Shown: positions 39,282-52,080 of the stretch, in pieces | Numbering within the stretch: the stretch's first letter is position 1 | Layout: each line of letters begins with the position of its first letter | Origin: Dipetalonema caudispina | Taxonomy: Eukaryota; Nematoda; Chromadorea; Rhabditida; Onchocercidae | DNA: 64,000 nucleotides | NCBI GenBank assembly: GCA_013365325.1 | Contig: JABVXV010000025.1 | Coordinates: 372,001 to 436,000 of the forward strand | Reading direction: 5' to 3' | The notes under the pieces: generated by a model | Database searches by the model: none | What the model was told of the DNA's origin: nothing | Seen by the model: the letters and a program-made list of their open reading frames with translations, nothing else | Position numbers and translations under genes: made by a program

Positions 39282-42200
39282 TCTGGTGCTGCGAACGAAC
39301 TCGCAGTGCGTTTTTTTTTTATTGTTGCTTTTCAATCTTCAGGTTCGACCCAATCAAAAAAATGCAAAATAACTCAAATAAAATATTTCAGAAAGGAAAA
39401 ATATGTTGCGGACCCAGTGGAGAACGTATCGATGAAATGAAACACTCCCAATTGTTTATATGATTGTATTTATATATATAATTTTCTTAATTCTGCTCTG
39501 GATATCCAGTGCACAATAGTTAGTGACAGTCTCCTATTGCATTCCAGTGTATAACTCTGAAATTTATATATTATCGGTTAATTTATGAAAAATATGAAGG
39601 GAAGAAATTCGCACGTCCCGAGAAAAATAAACAAACAGTAAAATTACTTGGGAAAAGTTTGAAAATAAAGAAAAGACTTTATTTAATAAAAAAAAAAGCT
39701 CGAAGTTGCACTTTTCCAAGTTCATTACTGAATTATAATACTGCTTTACTTCATTTAAGTATAAATTCATTTCGACAGAATGCACTCCTTTAATTTTGTT
39801 GAGTTAACTTTACTGCAAATATCAATAGAATTATTAATGGAAGTTAGAGAGTGTTTCGATCCTTCGTCCAAACTGATATAACGATGGAAAGATCTGTGCC
39901 AATGCAATGATCCTACGACAAATCGCACTTCTTTTTTGACCCATGTATCCAGGGAAATTTAGAGTATTTTCAGATCTTCTAATATAGATAAAACTGAAGA
40001 GTATGCAAGCTCATTAAATTGATATATAATACCTTAACTGTAAATTCACTTTTGCTTCAATGCTCTGCCTCAAAATAAAAAAAGGATCTATTATAAATTC
40101 TGATGTGCTTATACCGGTGATATTAGAAGCGTGAAGCTTTTGTTGAAAGCTTTCAAAATTTTCCCGAGTGGTCTAATCTTTATTGATTAACTACGTTTTA
40201 GTTATGTATAACTTATTCTCCGTAGAATTTACTTTTTGTCGGATATAACAGATGTAAAATATTTCACATTTGAATATGATGCAAAGAGAAAAAAAATCAA
40301 ATCTTGCTTCAACTCTTAAGTTACAAGCTTGTCGTGGGAATCACATAAAATCCTAGAAATTCTTACTCAACAAATTGCACTCGCACTGAAATACCGCAAA
40401 CAGATAATAACATCGGCACATAAAAACTTCTGACAAAGGAGTTGAGAAAAAAATTGGGAAATAATCGGGATTTCAACAAAATTTGACTTAATAAAAAAGA
40501 AAAAAGGAAAAACTAAGAGAAAGACGATTTCCTTTCCATTTATCCGACTGATACACGAAGAGCTTAAAGAATTGTTTACTCGTTAAATTTTAGATATGAT
40601 ACGAAAAGGATAACAGAAGTTCGAAAATTGTGTGGTGCTAGTGAGAAACGAAAAAAAAATCACGTAAAATTATAAGATAATTAGAATGAAAAGTCCTACT
40701 AAAGGGTATGTTATTTAGATTTTGTGTTGAAATCTTATAATTAAGAATGAAATTTAGTAAAATAAGATCATATATTGCAAATTAGTTTGGAAAACAGTGA
40801 AAGTTTTCGGGACGAAAGAGGACAAAAAGTGAAGTAAGATATAAAGTTTCAATATCAAATTTATTATTGTAAAATTATAACTGGACACAAAAATTAGCAA
40901 CAAGACAGTTATGCTTCAACACTTACAGTATATGTAAAAAAGAGTTATAATTTTTTACCTCATTCTTTGAAATTTGAAGTGGGATATCGAATTCTTCAAA
41001 AATTATAGAAATCCCAACAGAGCTACTTTTGAAATTTAGTTTTTGCACACAAATTGAAATTTCAACAATTTTGGTGGAAGACGATGAAAGATTATAGAAC
41101 AAATAAAATGCGCAAGAAGTCAAATCAGGTATCAAGTTTTTAATACCGAGTCTGTCATTGTAGGATTACAATTGAACTAAATGATCAATTCATCAATCAT
41201 TGCTGGCATAATTCTAACCTAATCCGTCCTGCTTCCCCGCCTCCCGGAAGATAGGATATTCTCGACGTGTTACATCTCGAAAAAGAGCGCTGCAACATTT
41301 CACGATAACATTTCAGTTTCATATGAATGGATGCTTTTATTCTAAGTTATCAGACGACCGATCGGGAAGGGATGATTTCTACGGCAAACTTTAAAACTGA
41401 CAACAGAAATTGAAGTGACAATTGAGAAAAGGGAGGAGTTGGTAAATGAGCGACAGAATGAATCTGAAATTTATGCAAATACCGCCCTGTTCCGGTATCA
41501 TTCCTAAATGAAAGATTGATAAAATTGATGATGAAATCCGAAAACAATTATGTACTCGCTTAGTAAACGGAAATTTCGTAATGATTTAGGAAATGTGGGT
41601 TGGATAAGTTTGATCATAAGTAAATAGGCCACCATATCAGGAGAGAAATACAGGATAGTGTGGCATAATGCCCTACGCATACCTATTTGCCTATCTCCCG
41701 GATCGTTCACCAATAATACATGCGCGCCACGCCTTCGGGGAGCTACCGCCCGCCTCTGTTGCAGGAAATGCAAACGTAGTAGAGGGAGAGGAGAGGGAAG
41801 AAGCGTTCATACTGTGTTTGCACTCAGGACGAAACGACAGATGGCGGCTAGGAACCATTCTTCATAAAGGCATTCCTTCCCTTAACAAACCTGAAATCCA
41901 TTTATGATCTCATCGTAAATGAGAAGAAATGCTTTCAGGTCATACTGATACTGAAATGATGAACTACGAAGGATGGATACAATTTCATCTTCCTCCTCTC
42001 TTTATCCCTCTCCCCCACTCCCTCTCTCTCTCCGTATCATAAATGATCAAATTCTTGCCCCATCATCGTCATAATGATCGACCAATGTATATCAGCAAGT
42101 TCCTTCTAAGATTCATCTCAAATAACGCAAAAAATTCAAAAATCCAATTTTCCAATTAAGCATATGCTAACAAATTCTAAATTTGTTGTGTAATTTAATT

Positions 42201-45200
42201 TCGAAAAAAAAAAAAACAAATTGAAGATATTTGTGCAAAATTAAATTAACAACTATGTGTAATTTAATTTTTCGAGAAATATGAAAAGGATATGAGAGGG
42301 ATAGATCGAAGATACACCTTGATATCATTCCTGAAATGAGAATTTTCTGGTATACTAGATACAGCAGATCATACAGTAAGAAGATACCGGTCAAAAATCA
42401 AAGATCGAACTAGCTTGATTTTGAAAAACAAATTGGATAGAATTCAAAAACTTTGAAGTTTTATATTTTTTGTATACACTTTAAGCAAAGAAATTTGAAT
42501 CGAATTATTATAATTCCTGAATTTCCAAAATTCAGGCCTTGCTTATGCAAAAGAAAAGTCTTCTTCAGTTAAAATTCAATTGCTTAGCTTTTCATCGTTG
42601 GGAAGATGAGATATTACAGGAAGCGTCAAACTTACAAATGAGCAATAACAGAAATCGGGAAGATCAAAGACAAGCACTCTATTTGATTAAGATGACTTAA
42701 TCAATGATATCGGTACTTCACTCTTAGTTCGTGTCAAATTGAAGCAGATCAGTGACTCATACTTCATCAAACTCCTATCTTATTTTCTCATCATTCAACT
42801 TTTCCGCCAGATCTTTCCTTCGTCATATACACGGTACTGATATATCAAATGTAATGAAATGAGGACTGAGGTCGTAATGGCTCATAAATTTGTTCCTATT
42901 CAATCTTCTCTTCTTGTCTTTAATTATCTCGTTGATTCATTTATTTGATATCACCGAACTTAATTGTTAGCCATCTCTTAATCAATTAAATGAATTGTTT
43001 CATATCATATCACTCCGCAATTTCTTTCGGATTCATTATCAAATACATGAAAATCTAACAACATGAAAGACTTAATAATTTCGTAATTGACCATTAATTG
43101 CACTAATTTGAAATTAGAACCTTCTCAAATCCAATAATTATTTCGATGTTTCAGAGAAATTAAAAAAATAAACTGAGAGGAGATATATGGTATGATCTAA
43201 TTCCGAAATTGCATCACATAAAAGAAAGTTACTCTAATATTCAAAACTTCTCTAATTGGAAAAATTCTTACCTTTTTCTGTGACATTTTAGCGCAATAGC
43301 AGAATTATGTAAATTCAAAAGAAAAGCCGCATGCAGTATCTGTTGGCCAGATTAGCGTCCCCACTATACTTTAATTCGAAGTTTTGAAGTGTGCAGCAAT
43401 ATGCGAGATCAATTGTAATCAAGTTGACAGAATTAAGTGTCGCTATGATGTTGTGACCGTGACCCATCTTGTGCAATTCATTTCATTTACCTAATGGTCA
43501 TTGTTTTCAACATTTCTAAAAGATTCTTTAGAGTAATGAAGCAATCGAACGCCCTTGATAGGAATATATTTCCTCCATATCACAATAAAGAGGAAATCTG
43601 TGTTACAGCAAACAGATCTTCATGAATCCTTGATTAAATCGTGGGACTGAATATTGATCTTGCCAATATTTGTAGCTAATATATATATATATATATATCA
43701 TGAGAGCTGCTTCTCGATTATTTAAACTAAATTGAGATGAGAGCTTAAATTCTACTATTGCCATACAACCAATACGACCGATAGCATCATATCGAGCAGA
43801 AAAATACATCTTCATGCCTATACAATTGAGTTAATTACAGTGTTCCAATTGCAAATTTGCACAGTTAAATCAAATTAATGGCTTTATAGAGCTAAACTAA
43901 TCATCCAATAATTTTTTTCTAGTAATTTACACAAAAAATTAGAAAAACGGATGGATATTGAAGCATTTGAAAGAAGCTTTTAACTGAGTAGCTTTCAACA
44001 ATTTCATTTATTGCCGAACTGGACATATTAAAAACAAATCTACGACAGATTAGACGTCAGCGATGCGGTAGTAACAACTAAATCCTCAAATATCACATCA
44101 GCGATACTGCTTTTATCGACTTTGCATGTCCAAATAATCTCTTTGACATTATATCGTTCTTCGACTAATTTCCTTACTTCCAAGAATTACCAGAATAGAA
44201 TAAGATTTTAACTTCCTCAAAAGAGCTTCAACTGGAGTGATAAAGTCCGTAAGCAAAGCAGCAATAGGTCTTAAATCCTCTTCACTTTATCATTTAGTAA
44301 AAAAATTTGCTCACTTAAATTTACTTTTTAATTGAAGCATCATTTCGGGAATTTGATCATTAGCTTGGAAATTCGATCAGCTTTAAAGCAATACTTTTTA
44401 TATGCTATTAAAATAGAAATATGCTAAATATCGAATCATTATTTAATTTCAATCTTGGAAATCAAAATTCCTACTGCGTAATTAAAGATAAATATTGAAA
44501 TTTATTTTAACAAGGAATAAGAGATTTATAGCAAATTGAATTTTGGAATAGCTTCGAAATGAAAATACTATTAATTTCAATTCATTTCGAAATGGCAGAC
44601 TCTAGAAAAGGTTAATAAAGGAAGCATTCGTCGTGAGCGGGCACAAAAGTTCATGCGACATTTAAAGCCTTTGCAACATTTTGTTCCATATGGGTTACTT
44701 TTCACCAAGTTTTTTTTTAAGCAATTAAAAACATTTTTGTAAAAAATAGCTTTGGCACATTTCTGAGATATTATAGAAGGTACTTTTTCAAACTTCAATA
44801 CGATAACTATTTAAATTAAATTCGAAATTATTAGATTATAGGAGAAGTTAATAGGTGGCGTCTGGCATGTTTTAGTGGTCAACTTAAGAGCGAGGAAAGA
44901 AGGAAGATATGGATAATTTATGATCTATCAATCAGGAAAATTTCGAGATTTCGAAATCCTAAATAGAAAATAGTCGATATGGTGAAATTTATAAAAGGAC
45001 GACAAAATTGATGAGAATCGAAGTTAATAATAAATTAAACGTCGGTAAGTAACAAAGAGTTTGGGGAATTCTTCCGAGGCAATACTACTTTCTCAGGGTT
45101 TCTGTTGGATGAGTGTTTCAGAATTTTTAGCTACAGCGCATGTGAGAAAATCGTGATACGATGTTGATGGCAACCTTTACTACAATCCACTATGATCATC

Positions 45201-48200
45201 TGATTCATCTCAATGCTTTTTTTCGGATTTGTCGGAAAACATGAAATAAGAAGATAGATGCTTAGAAAATTCAACATCAAAAATTAATTGGAATCAACAG
45301 CAAGTGCGAATAGGGAATTTCAAAACATGAAAGGAAATTAAATGAATCGAACTAATAGGTTTGATCATTTTGATCAGTGTGTAAACTAATAATATTGCTA
45401 GCATTAAATAAGCTGATATTAACAAGTATGTTGTACTGAAAAGTTTAAAATATCTTACGAAATTATTGCATGCATTCCTCTTCGATTAATTTCATTTCTT
45501 TTGGAAATGAAATTAACTCATTCGTTATATGATCTGAATAAGTCAGCAAAAATCAGCAGTGTAAAAGATCAACACTTCAAGATACGATTACCGTATACAA
45601 TTGAAGACGGAGAAATATTTGCAGGGAAATTCGAAATCTAAACAAAAGGAAGCCTGAAGGCTTAATCAATGCGATAATTTCAAAGGACAAAAAAAGAAGC
45701 TATTTATCTGCGTATAAAATAAGTATATATATACATATTTGGAATGGAAATGAAGAACTCATAATAGAATGAGTTTATCGGGCATAAAAATGGCCATGAA
45801 AACTGTGATCGATCTGGTGATCGCTGGACAATTTGTCTATGATTGATGCTGATTTATGCTATTCTGTATGCACAACCTCTGTCTTTCATTCTTCTATAAG
45901 CCAAATGTTATATAACTTAATGTTATGCTTATAAAATTTTTCCCATGTTCATCACTCAAATAGCCGCCCATTGCCATTTTTTTTTATTTTTTATTTTGAC
46001 AAATTTCAGCTACTAAAACTGAGACTGAGACACTTTGAAAAGCTCTAATTGTTTTGACATAAGCTGTCATATGGAATTTGAATTACGTTCATAAAAGAGG
46101 TTTTTATTAAATTTTGGAGAAAAAAAAAAAGATAAGATTCTTCCAATAATGCCTTGTCATGATATGTAAATATTTTTCTATTTGTGAGATGAAATTTTTA
46201 CAAAATTAAAAATAAATTGAAAGTTATGAAAAGTGAAAATATTTCTTATTGTAATCCATTTTTCTCTTTTCTTTTTTTTTTTCTTTTTTTTTTTTGTATA
46301 TTCTTAAAGATAACGAAAAGAATTACATCAGCAGACATTTATTTGCATGTTATAATAATTCAGAATGCAATTAAGTGAGTTGGTACTCAAATTGACATAG
46401 TAATTAATTTCGGATGAAAAAACAACAAAACACATGTGGGACAAATATTATGGGATCTTTTTTTTTTTTTTTTTTTTCGTTGAAAAGGTGAGTGCATAAA
46501 TCGAACTAAATGATGTAACATTGAGCGATGAAGTAGTACGGAATGAGAAGCATTGTGGGAGGTATAGACACGTTCTTTGAAGTGCTAAATTTATGAGCTG
46601 CAATTTCAAAATTCAATCCGTTGGCTACTTAAAAGATACTTTCAACCTAAAACAATGGAAATCTTCTTTGCCTATACAAACATTCAACCAACGATTTTAT
46701 TGGCTTCCGGAATAGATCCATTAAATTGAAGTTAAATATCTTCCAAAGAGCTTGAAATCACATAATTATCCCCTCTATTGCATTTACAACACATCCTTTC
46801 AGTTTATCATTTAGTAATGTCCCGGTAGTTTTTTTTTTTCTTTTTTTTTTTTCAGCAACGATTTGAACTGAAATTAATAACAAAGAACTACGCACACAAA
46901 CATAATAAAGAATTATGAATAATAACAAAGATTTATGACATTTGACATAGAACAATGGACAATGGATAATGGACATCGAATTTTTCTCAATCGGAATTGA
47001 ATTCTCAAAGTGCTCTAGAAATAAGGTTCCAATATTTTCAGTTTATTGATCTGTTTTTTTTTTTTCTTTCAGTTGGAATTTAATTTACAGAGTGCTCTTG
47101 AAGTAGAACTCCGACTTGTTTTCGTTTTAAGTTATTCATCTGAAAATAAGATTGTAAAAATCAAAAAGCCTAAATAAATTGAACCTAGATGTGGAAGTTT
47201 ATTGACAAATTTCTGAAGTTCATTTTTTAAGCGAAATAGAGCTCAATATTTGTTGAGAACTAAATAACAATCGAACTGAAGCCTAATTTGGCAAGTATGG
47301 GCCTGACTTCGAGAACTCCTGTTATTTGATAATTTGCCCAGGTCCTTTATCGAAACCATTTATTTTATATTCCATTAAAAATAAAAATTTCCGAAACTGA
47401 TCTCTTTTAATATAGGATCTTCTAAAATATCAATAACTGCAGCGAAAAGAATTTCTTTATCAAGAAACAGTAGAGACCTTCGACAACACATTACTGATAA
47501 ACATCAAATACAAAAATTTTCTCGAAATTAATAAAATTATTCCCCTGCATCTCTGATTTAAATCAGTTCACGAGCTATTGAAAGTATTCAATGATGAGAT
47601 TAATTTATCTTCACTATTTTACTCTCTGCATTTTATCTAATAATAAGAGAAAAAGTAATCATCGAAAATCTTATTCCAAATGTCGGGTTAAAGAGTTGAA
47701 TTCTGTGTTTTTCAAAAATCCAATAAAGTTGTAAAATTTCAAGGGATTTTTCCACTTTAATTTAAAAAAAAAGTTTGAGAATATTTTGAATTCAAATGAT
47801 TCAATTAAATTCCACAGTATTTCAAAAAGTGACAAATGTACCTTAAAGGTTTAAGGCTGAAAATTTTTGAGACAATATGGAAAACGATATATCATAATAA
47901 GAAATGATAGTAGAATGTTAGAGAGATGTGTTCTTCTCAAAGGTAATAATGATTGAGGGCGATTGAAAAAAAAAAAGTAATTATGCCTGAAATGAGGTTG
48001 AATGAAGTGAAGAGCGGAAGACATATGTCAGTGGAAATTGCGGCAGATTATATTTTCATCAATGGACATTTCTATTCGTCCCTTTTTTTTGAACAAGGAG
48101 ATGTTGAAATTTAAATTTAAGTGCTTAAAAATGAATTCATCAGCTAATGATTATTTGACCGATGACCGTAGCAGTGAAGATAATGATTCAGATTCAAAGA

Positions 48201-49700
48201 AGGAGTTGTAAATAAAAAAGATTGATAATTAAATTATGAATACAATGATAACAATATAATATCCAAAAATTCTGTTATTCAATCATTCTATAAAGCAAAA
48301 AAAGTTGACTAAAACAAAGAAAAAAAAAAAGGAGACAAATTAAATGGTTAGAGAAAGAGCATAAGTGTTATTTATAACATTTATATTAGAGTGAAGTTTT
48401 ATATTCAAAAGAGGGAAGAAATTGTGGAAGAAATAAAATAGTAGCTGATTACGTCCTTCGATACTTGATAACAACCCATTTCCTCTCACTTCCGTGATTA
48501 AAAAAAAAAGTAGTCCGATTTCTAAAGCACTTTTTGCTCTTCATAAAAAAAGATCTCTCCTTTTTTGTAGGAGAATAATAGCAAAAAATGTTTCTATACC
48601 ATTCATCCCTATTATAATCGTTTTTAACTTTTATAATTCATTTTGAATTGATTATAAATACTGCTATTTATTTTATGAGAGTCGTCACGCGTCCTCTTTC
48701 TTCATCTCAATTCCATCAATAACTGACATCTGTCAATCCTTAGTATTTCAACCTCGTTTTTTGCATAAATAAATTCCATCAACCTAACTTTAGTAATCAA
48801 TTTTTATCCTGCGGATATTTAACTTATTTCATTTCATCTCGTAACATTTCCACTCTTTTCTGTTACGACCGATATGAATTCCAAACTAAAAAAAACTTTG
48901 CTTCTTGTACAGTGAAATTGATATTTGGACACTACTATTGATGATAGTCGAAATGTTTCGAAGTGAATTTCTGGTATTCTTTTTGGTATTTCTTACGGAA
49001 AAAATTTAAAAACAGATAAAATTTATCGATTCTCCTCAAAACAAGTAAGAAGAAGCAGAGATAATGGATTGAAGTTACACATTTTATACGTATATAAGAT
49101 GATTAGAATCAGTTACTTCAAAAATCTCTCTGTAAAGCGCTTCAGAAACAATCACGTAAACAAGCGTATAAATCAAACAATCACTTAGCCAAATGCTTTT
49201 CAATTTACAATGCAATTCTACCATGACTTTAACATATTATAAAGTACAATCGCCATTTTCATTCCTAAGTTAAATTTGAAAACAAAAAGACATAATCCAA
49301 CTGAATCTTCTCTCTTCTTAAGATAATCCTAACTGTATGTAACAAATATGGTATTTTCATTGTAAATTTGTCAGTGTGAACAACGAAAGGAGAAGAGTGG
49401 AAAAGAGGAGAAGGAGTAGATAGGTACGGATCGGTTGCTAGAAGGAGAGTTATGATCGAATAGTAGAAAGAGACAAAAAATATCGGTGTTTTGTGGACGG
49501 CGGCTTGGGAAAACGATCATTTCTACGCGTATACACTAACAAAATATTTTACCGATCCGAACTATCCTTTTTGGAATTTAGTGGATACAAGGCAGTATTT
49601 ATGTATCATATTTTCCTTTGTTTCTTCTGATTAAAAGTTCAATTTTGATGAGAAGTACCGATTAGTTTTACATCTGTTGATGTGTTTATTGAGCAAGAAT
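39282..49700. other. 10 kb region upstream of the Notch ligand, mostly non-coding
   Basis: No family-level coding signal was found. A GC-richer patch at about 41660-41830 carries open frames on both strands (41504-41773 minus, 41668-41907 plus), neither convincing. On the minus strand an ATG followed by five codons and a GTAAGA donor occurs near 43285-43299; it could be a tiny first exon, but no partner exon was found. A 26-codon plus-strand frame at 48131-48211 is discussed as a finding. The region probably includes the ligand gene's promoter and upstream control DNA. Confidence 0.4.
43679..43698. repeat. AT microsatellite
   Basis: Ten tandem AT units in non-coding sequence. Confidence 0.9.
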
Positions 49701-49861
49701 GATCATTTCAACATTTAAACAATATTTTTTGCAGTTCTCAGCAAAGTCACGATAGATTAGTTCATATGCTGCAAAGGTCATCGTATGATCTCTAATATAC
49801 TTCACTATAAATTTCAAAATTCAAAAATTCAAATTGCATACTTTTTATTTGAGCTTTTTTT

Positions 49862-50144
49862 TTTTGAAAAGAAGCCTATAAAGGAAAGCTTCTTGCAACA
49901 TTCGGATGGCGAAGAACAAGAAGGCATCAATCATGCTCTGTTCGAAAGTAATGTCGAACAAAGATTACATCGATATTGAACTTTTTCGAAACCAAATGAC
50001 TATTAAATTATTGATCCAAAAGTCGCACTTCCGTAGTTGATCATTAATTTTGAAATTTTCACTTCTGTTTTCATTTGTGAGGAGACAAATTTTGAAATTG
50101 TTGAAAAAGCCAATGAATTAGCAATCAGAGAGGAAGAGGTTTAA
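49862..50144 (+). CDS. Possible exons of an unrecognised plus-strand gene (weak)
   Basis: Two adjacent stretches look coding by composition but match no family I know. From about 49873 the frame reads KKPIKESFLQHSDGEEQEGI and stays open to TGA at 49977-49979, with a GTCGAA donor-like site near 49952. A second stretch, 50082-50144, follows a TTTGTGAG acceptor-like site and reads ETNFEIVEKANELAIREEEV before TAA. The charged, Glu-rich content contrasts with the Phe/Leu/Ile/Lys noise of nearby random frames. Splice sites are weak and the two parts cannot be joined with confidence, so chance remains a real possibility. Confidence 0.25.
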
Positions 50145-50338
50145 GAAGAATTTGCTGAATCGACGAAACCTTAATACTTCAGGCTGTGGATAATAAATTT
50201 TCTCTGTTAAAATGACAACATTAAATCAGTGCATTCTATTTTGTAGTAAGCCGCCTGAAGTGAGTGCAGATTTGATTCATTGATGAATTGCTCAGTTATT
50301 CACTGAAAGATTTTAATGCCTCGAGAAATTTAGGGTAA

Positions 50339-50470
50339 ATGGAATTAAGTAAATGTGTTAGTGATTGTTATAAAAACTTGAAATTCCAAGATATTTCAGT
50401 CAATAAGAATTCAAATTTTAAAAAACGAAAATCAAGAGGGCTGAAGAAAAAGGAACTATTTGATCAGATG
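50339..50470 (+). CDS. Possible first exon of an unrecognised basic protein (weak)
   Basis: The ATG lies five bases after an AAATTTAG acceptor-like site, and 44 codons run to a GTAATA donor at 50471 in phase 0. The translation begins MELSKCVSDCYKNLKFQD and becomes strongly basic (FKKRKSRGLKKKELF), like a nuclear localisation region. No next exon was identified with confidence. Candidate continuations are coding-like fragments near 52590, 52670 and 54656. Confidence 0.25.
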
Positions 50471-52037
50471 GTAATACTTTACACAATAGATACTTTGAGT
50501 TCAAATTATTTCAACTTTAAAGTCTTTCTTTTCTTATTCCAAACTCAAATACTGATGCAAATTAATTTTGCTCTTAAGCAGTTCTTTTCTAATATTTCCT
50601 TCGAAATTTTTTAAATCTTAAATCTCAGGATATAAAAGAACTGAAACTGATAAATACGAGTCTTGTAACTTCAAAAAATTTAATTAAAAATTTTCCTCAC
50701 TGAAATTATTTGCAACATTTCACTTATTCACTTCTATTTCAAAGAACCTTCCATTACTTTTATTTTTTACTTTTCTTATTTGCATTGTGTTTGCTTTCAA
50801 TAAGGTTCGCAAAATTATGGGAAATTTATTAAAGTTAGTTTTTAGCTGTTGAATATCGATGAAAATGTTATGATAAAATACAGCTGTGTGTTTCAGATAT
50901 TAATTTTCATTTTTGCGAAATTTGCATAACAATAATTTTGCAGTGGAGTAGCTTCCAAAATATGAAATGAATGCTTTCGTATTTTTGAATAATTGCAAAA
51001 AAAAGAACCGTTTGTTTTCCATGGAAAATGCTGAAAATATACCGCATATTTGCATACATAACCATTTTTGGATGGAAATCGTTGCACATGGTGCCTCTTT
51101 ATTCTAATGGTTCTGATGGTGAATAGAATGAAAAACATTTCAAATTTACTCAAACAGTTCAATTCACTTCCTTCTTCAGAAATCGCCAGCTGTGCGAGGA
51201 GGAATGACCGAAGCTGTTTGCAAGCTTCAAAGTTTTCCACTTCAAACAAAATATGATAGTTTGGTTAACAGAAAAAATCACATAATTGACAAAGTATCGC
51301 AAATAATGGAGAATTGATAGTTAAGTTAATCTGAAAAAAAAGATTGAAATAACATAAAAAGGAAAAAAAAAAACTTGGTGAATAAATAAAAGCGAACCGC
51401 ACAGCAAATTTAGATACGATTTATTTGTTTATATGAAATTGGAAACAGGTTTACTTTTACTTATTCACTGATTTATTTTTTGTTTTAATACGATTTTATC
51501 CGGCTTACCCAGAAAATTTACCGGATCCGAACTGATAATATTCCCTCATAGCAAGGAGCAATTAATGAATATGGTTGTTTAAAACGTAATTGAATTATTT
51601 AATGTATTCAAAATACCTAGCAGAAAATAACTACGTCCGACCTGAATACTTCGATTCGTCTGTTGAAATATACTTTGAGTTTTTCGTGCATAGATATTTA
51701 CAGTATATTTGGTTCAGAATAATGAATTTAACTGATTGCTTCCGGTATAAGTGACCCATTAAAAATTTTAATTGTTATTCTTGGACATACTTTTTGATTT
51801 TTTTTTTCTTTTTTTTTGTCGATAGCGATCAATTAAGATGGATAGGGTTAGTGCATAACATATAAAAAGTGTTAGGATAATGATAACTTCATCAATATGC
51901 CATATAGTATCAGTCAATCTGGCATGTGCAATCTGCAATCTAACAATCCATTCATATAACAAACAATATGCACATTTTCCGTTCAGAAGCATTCAGAAAA
52001 CAACGATATTGCTATAAATGATTTTGGGGTTATAGCT

Positions 52038-52080
52038 ATGCATGCATACATGCATGCATGCATGTATGTATGCATACATA
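52038..52080. repeat. ATGC/TGCA tetranucleotide palindromic repeat
   Basis: A run of ATGCATGCATAC-type units that is largely self-complementary, in non-coding sequence. Confidence 0.8.

Noticed and set aside
41504..41907. Open frames on both strands in the GC-richer patch
   Set aside because: The frames overlap on opposite strands, lack recognisable domains and have no convincing splice partners; GC richness alone reduces stop codons.
43285..43299. Minus-strand ATG with five codons and a GTAAGA donor
   Set aside because: It would be a plausible micro-exon, but no downstream exon on the minus strand could be linked to it before the Notch-ligand gene.
44553..44591. Short inverted repeat TTCGAAATGAA / TTCATTTCGAA
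   Set aside because: Eleven-base arms in AT-rich DNA across a 17-base gap are common by chance in a window this size.
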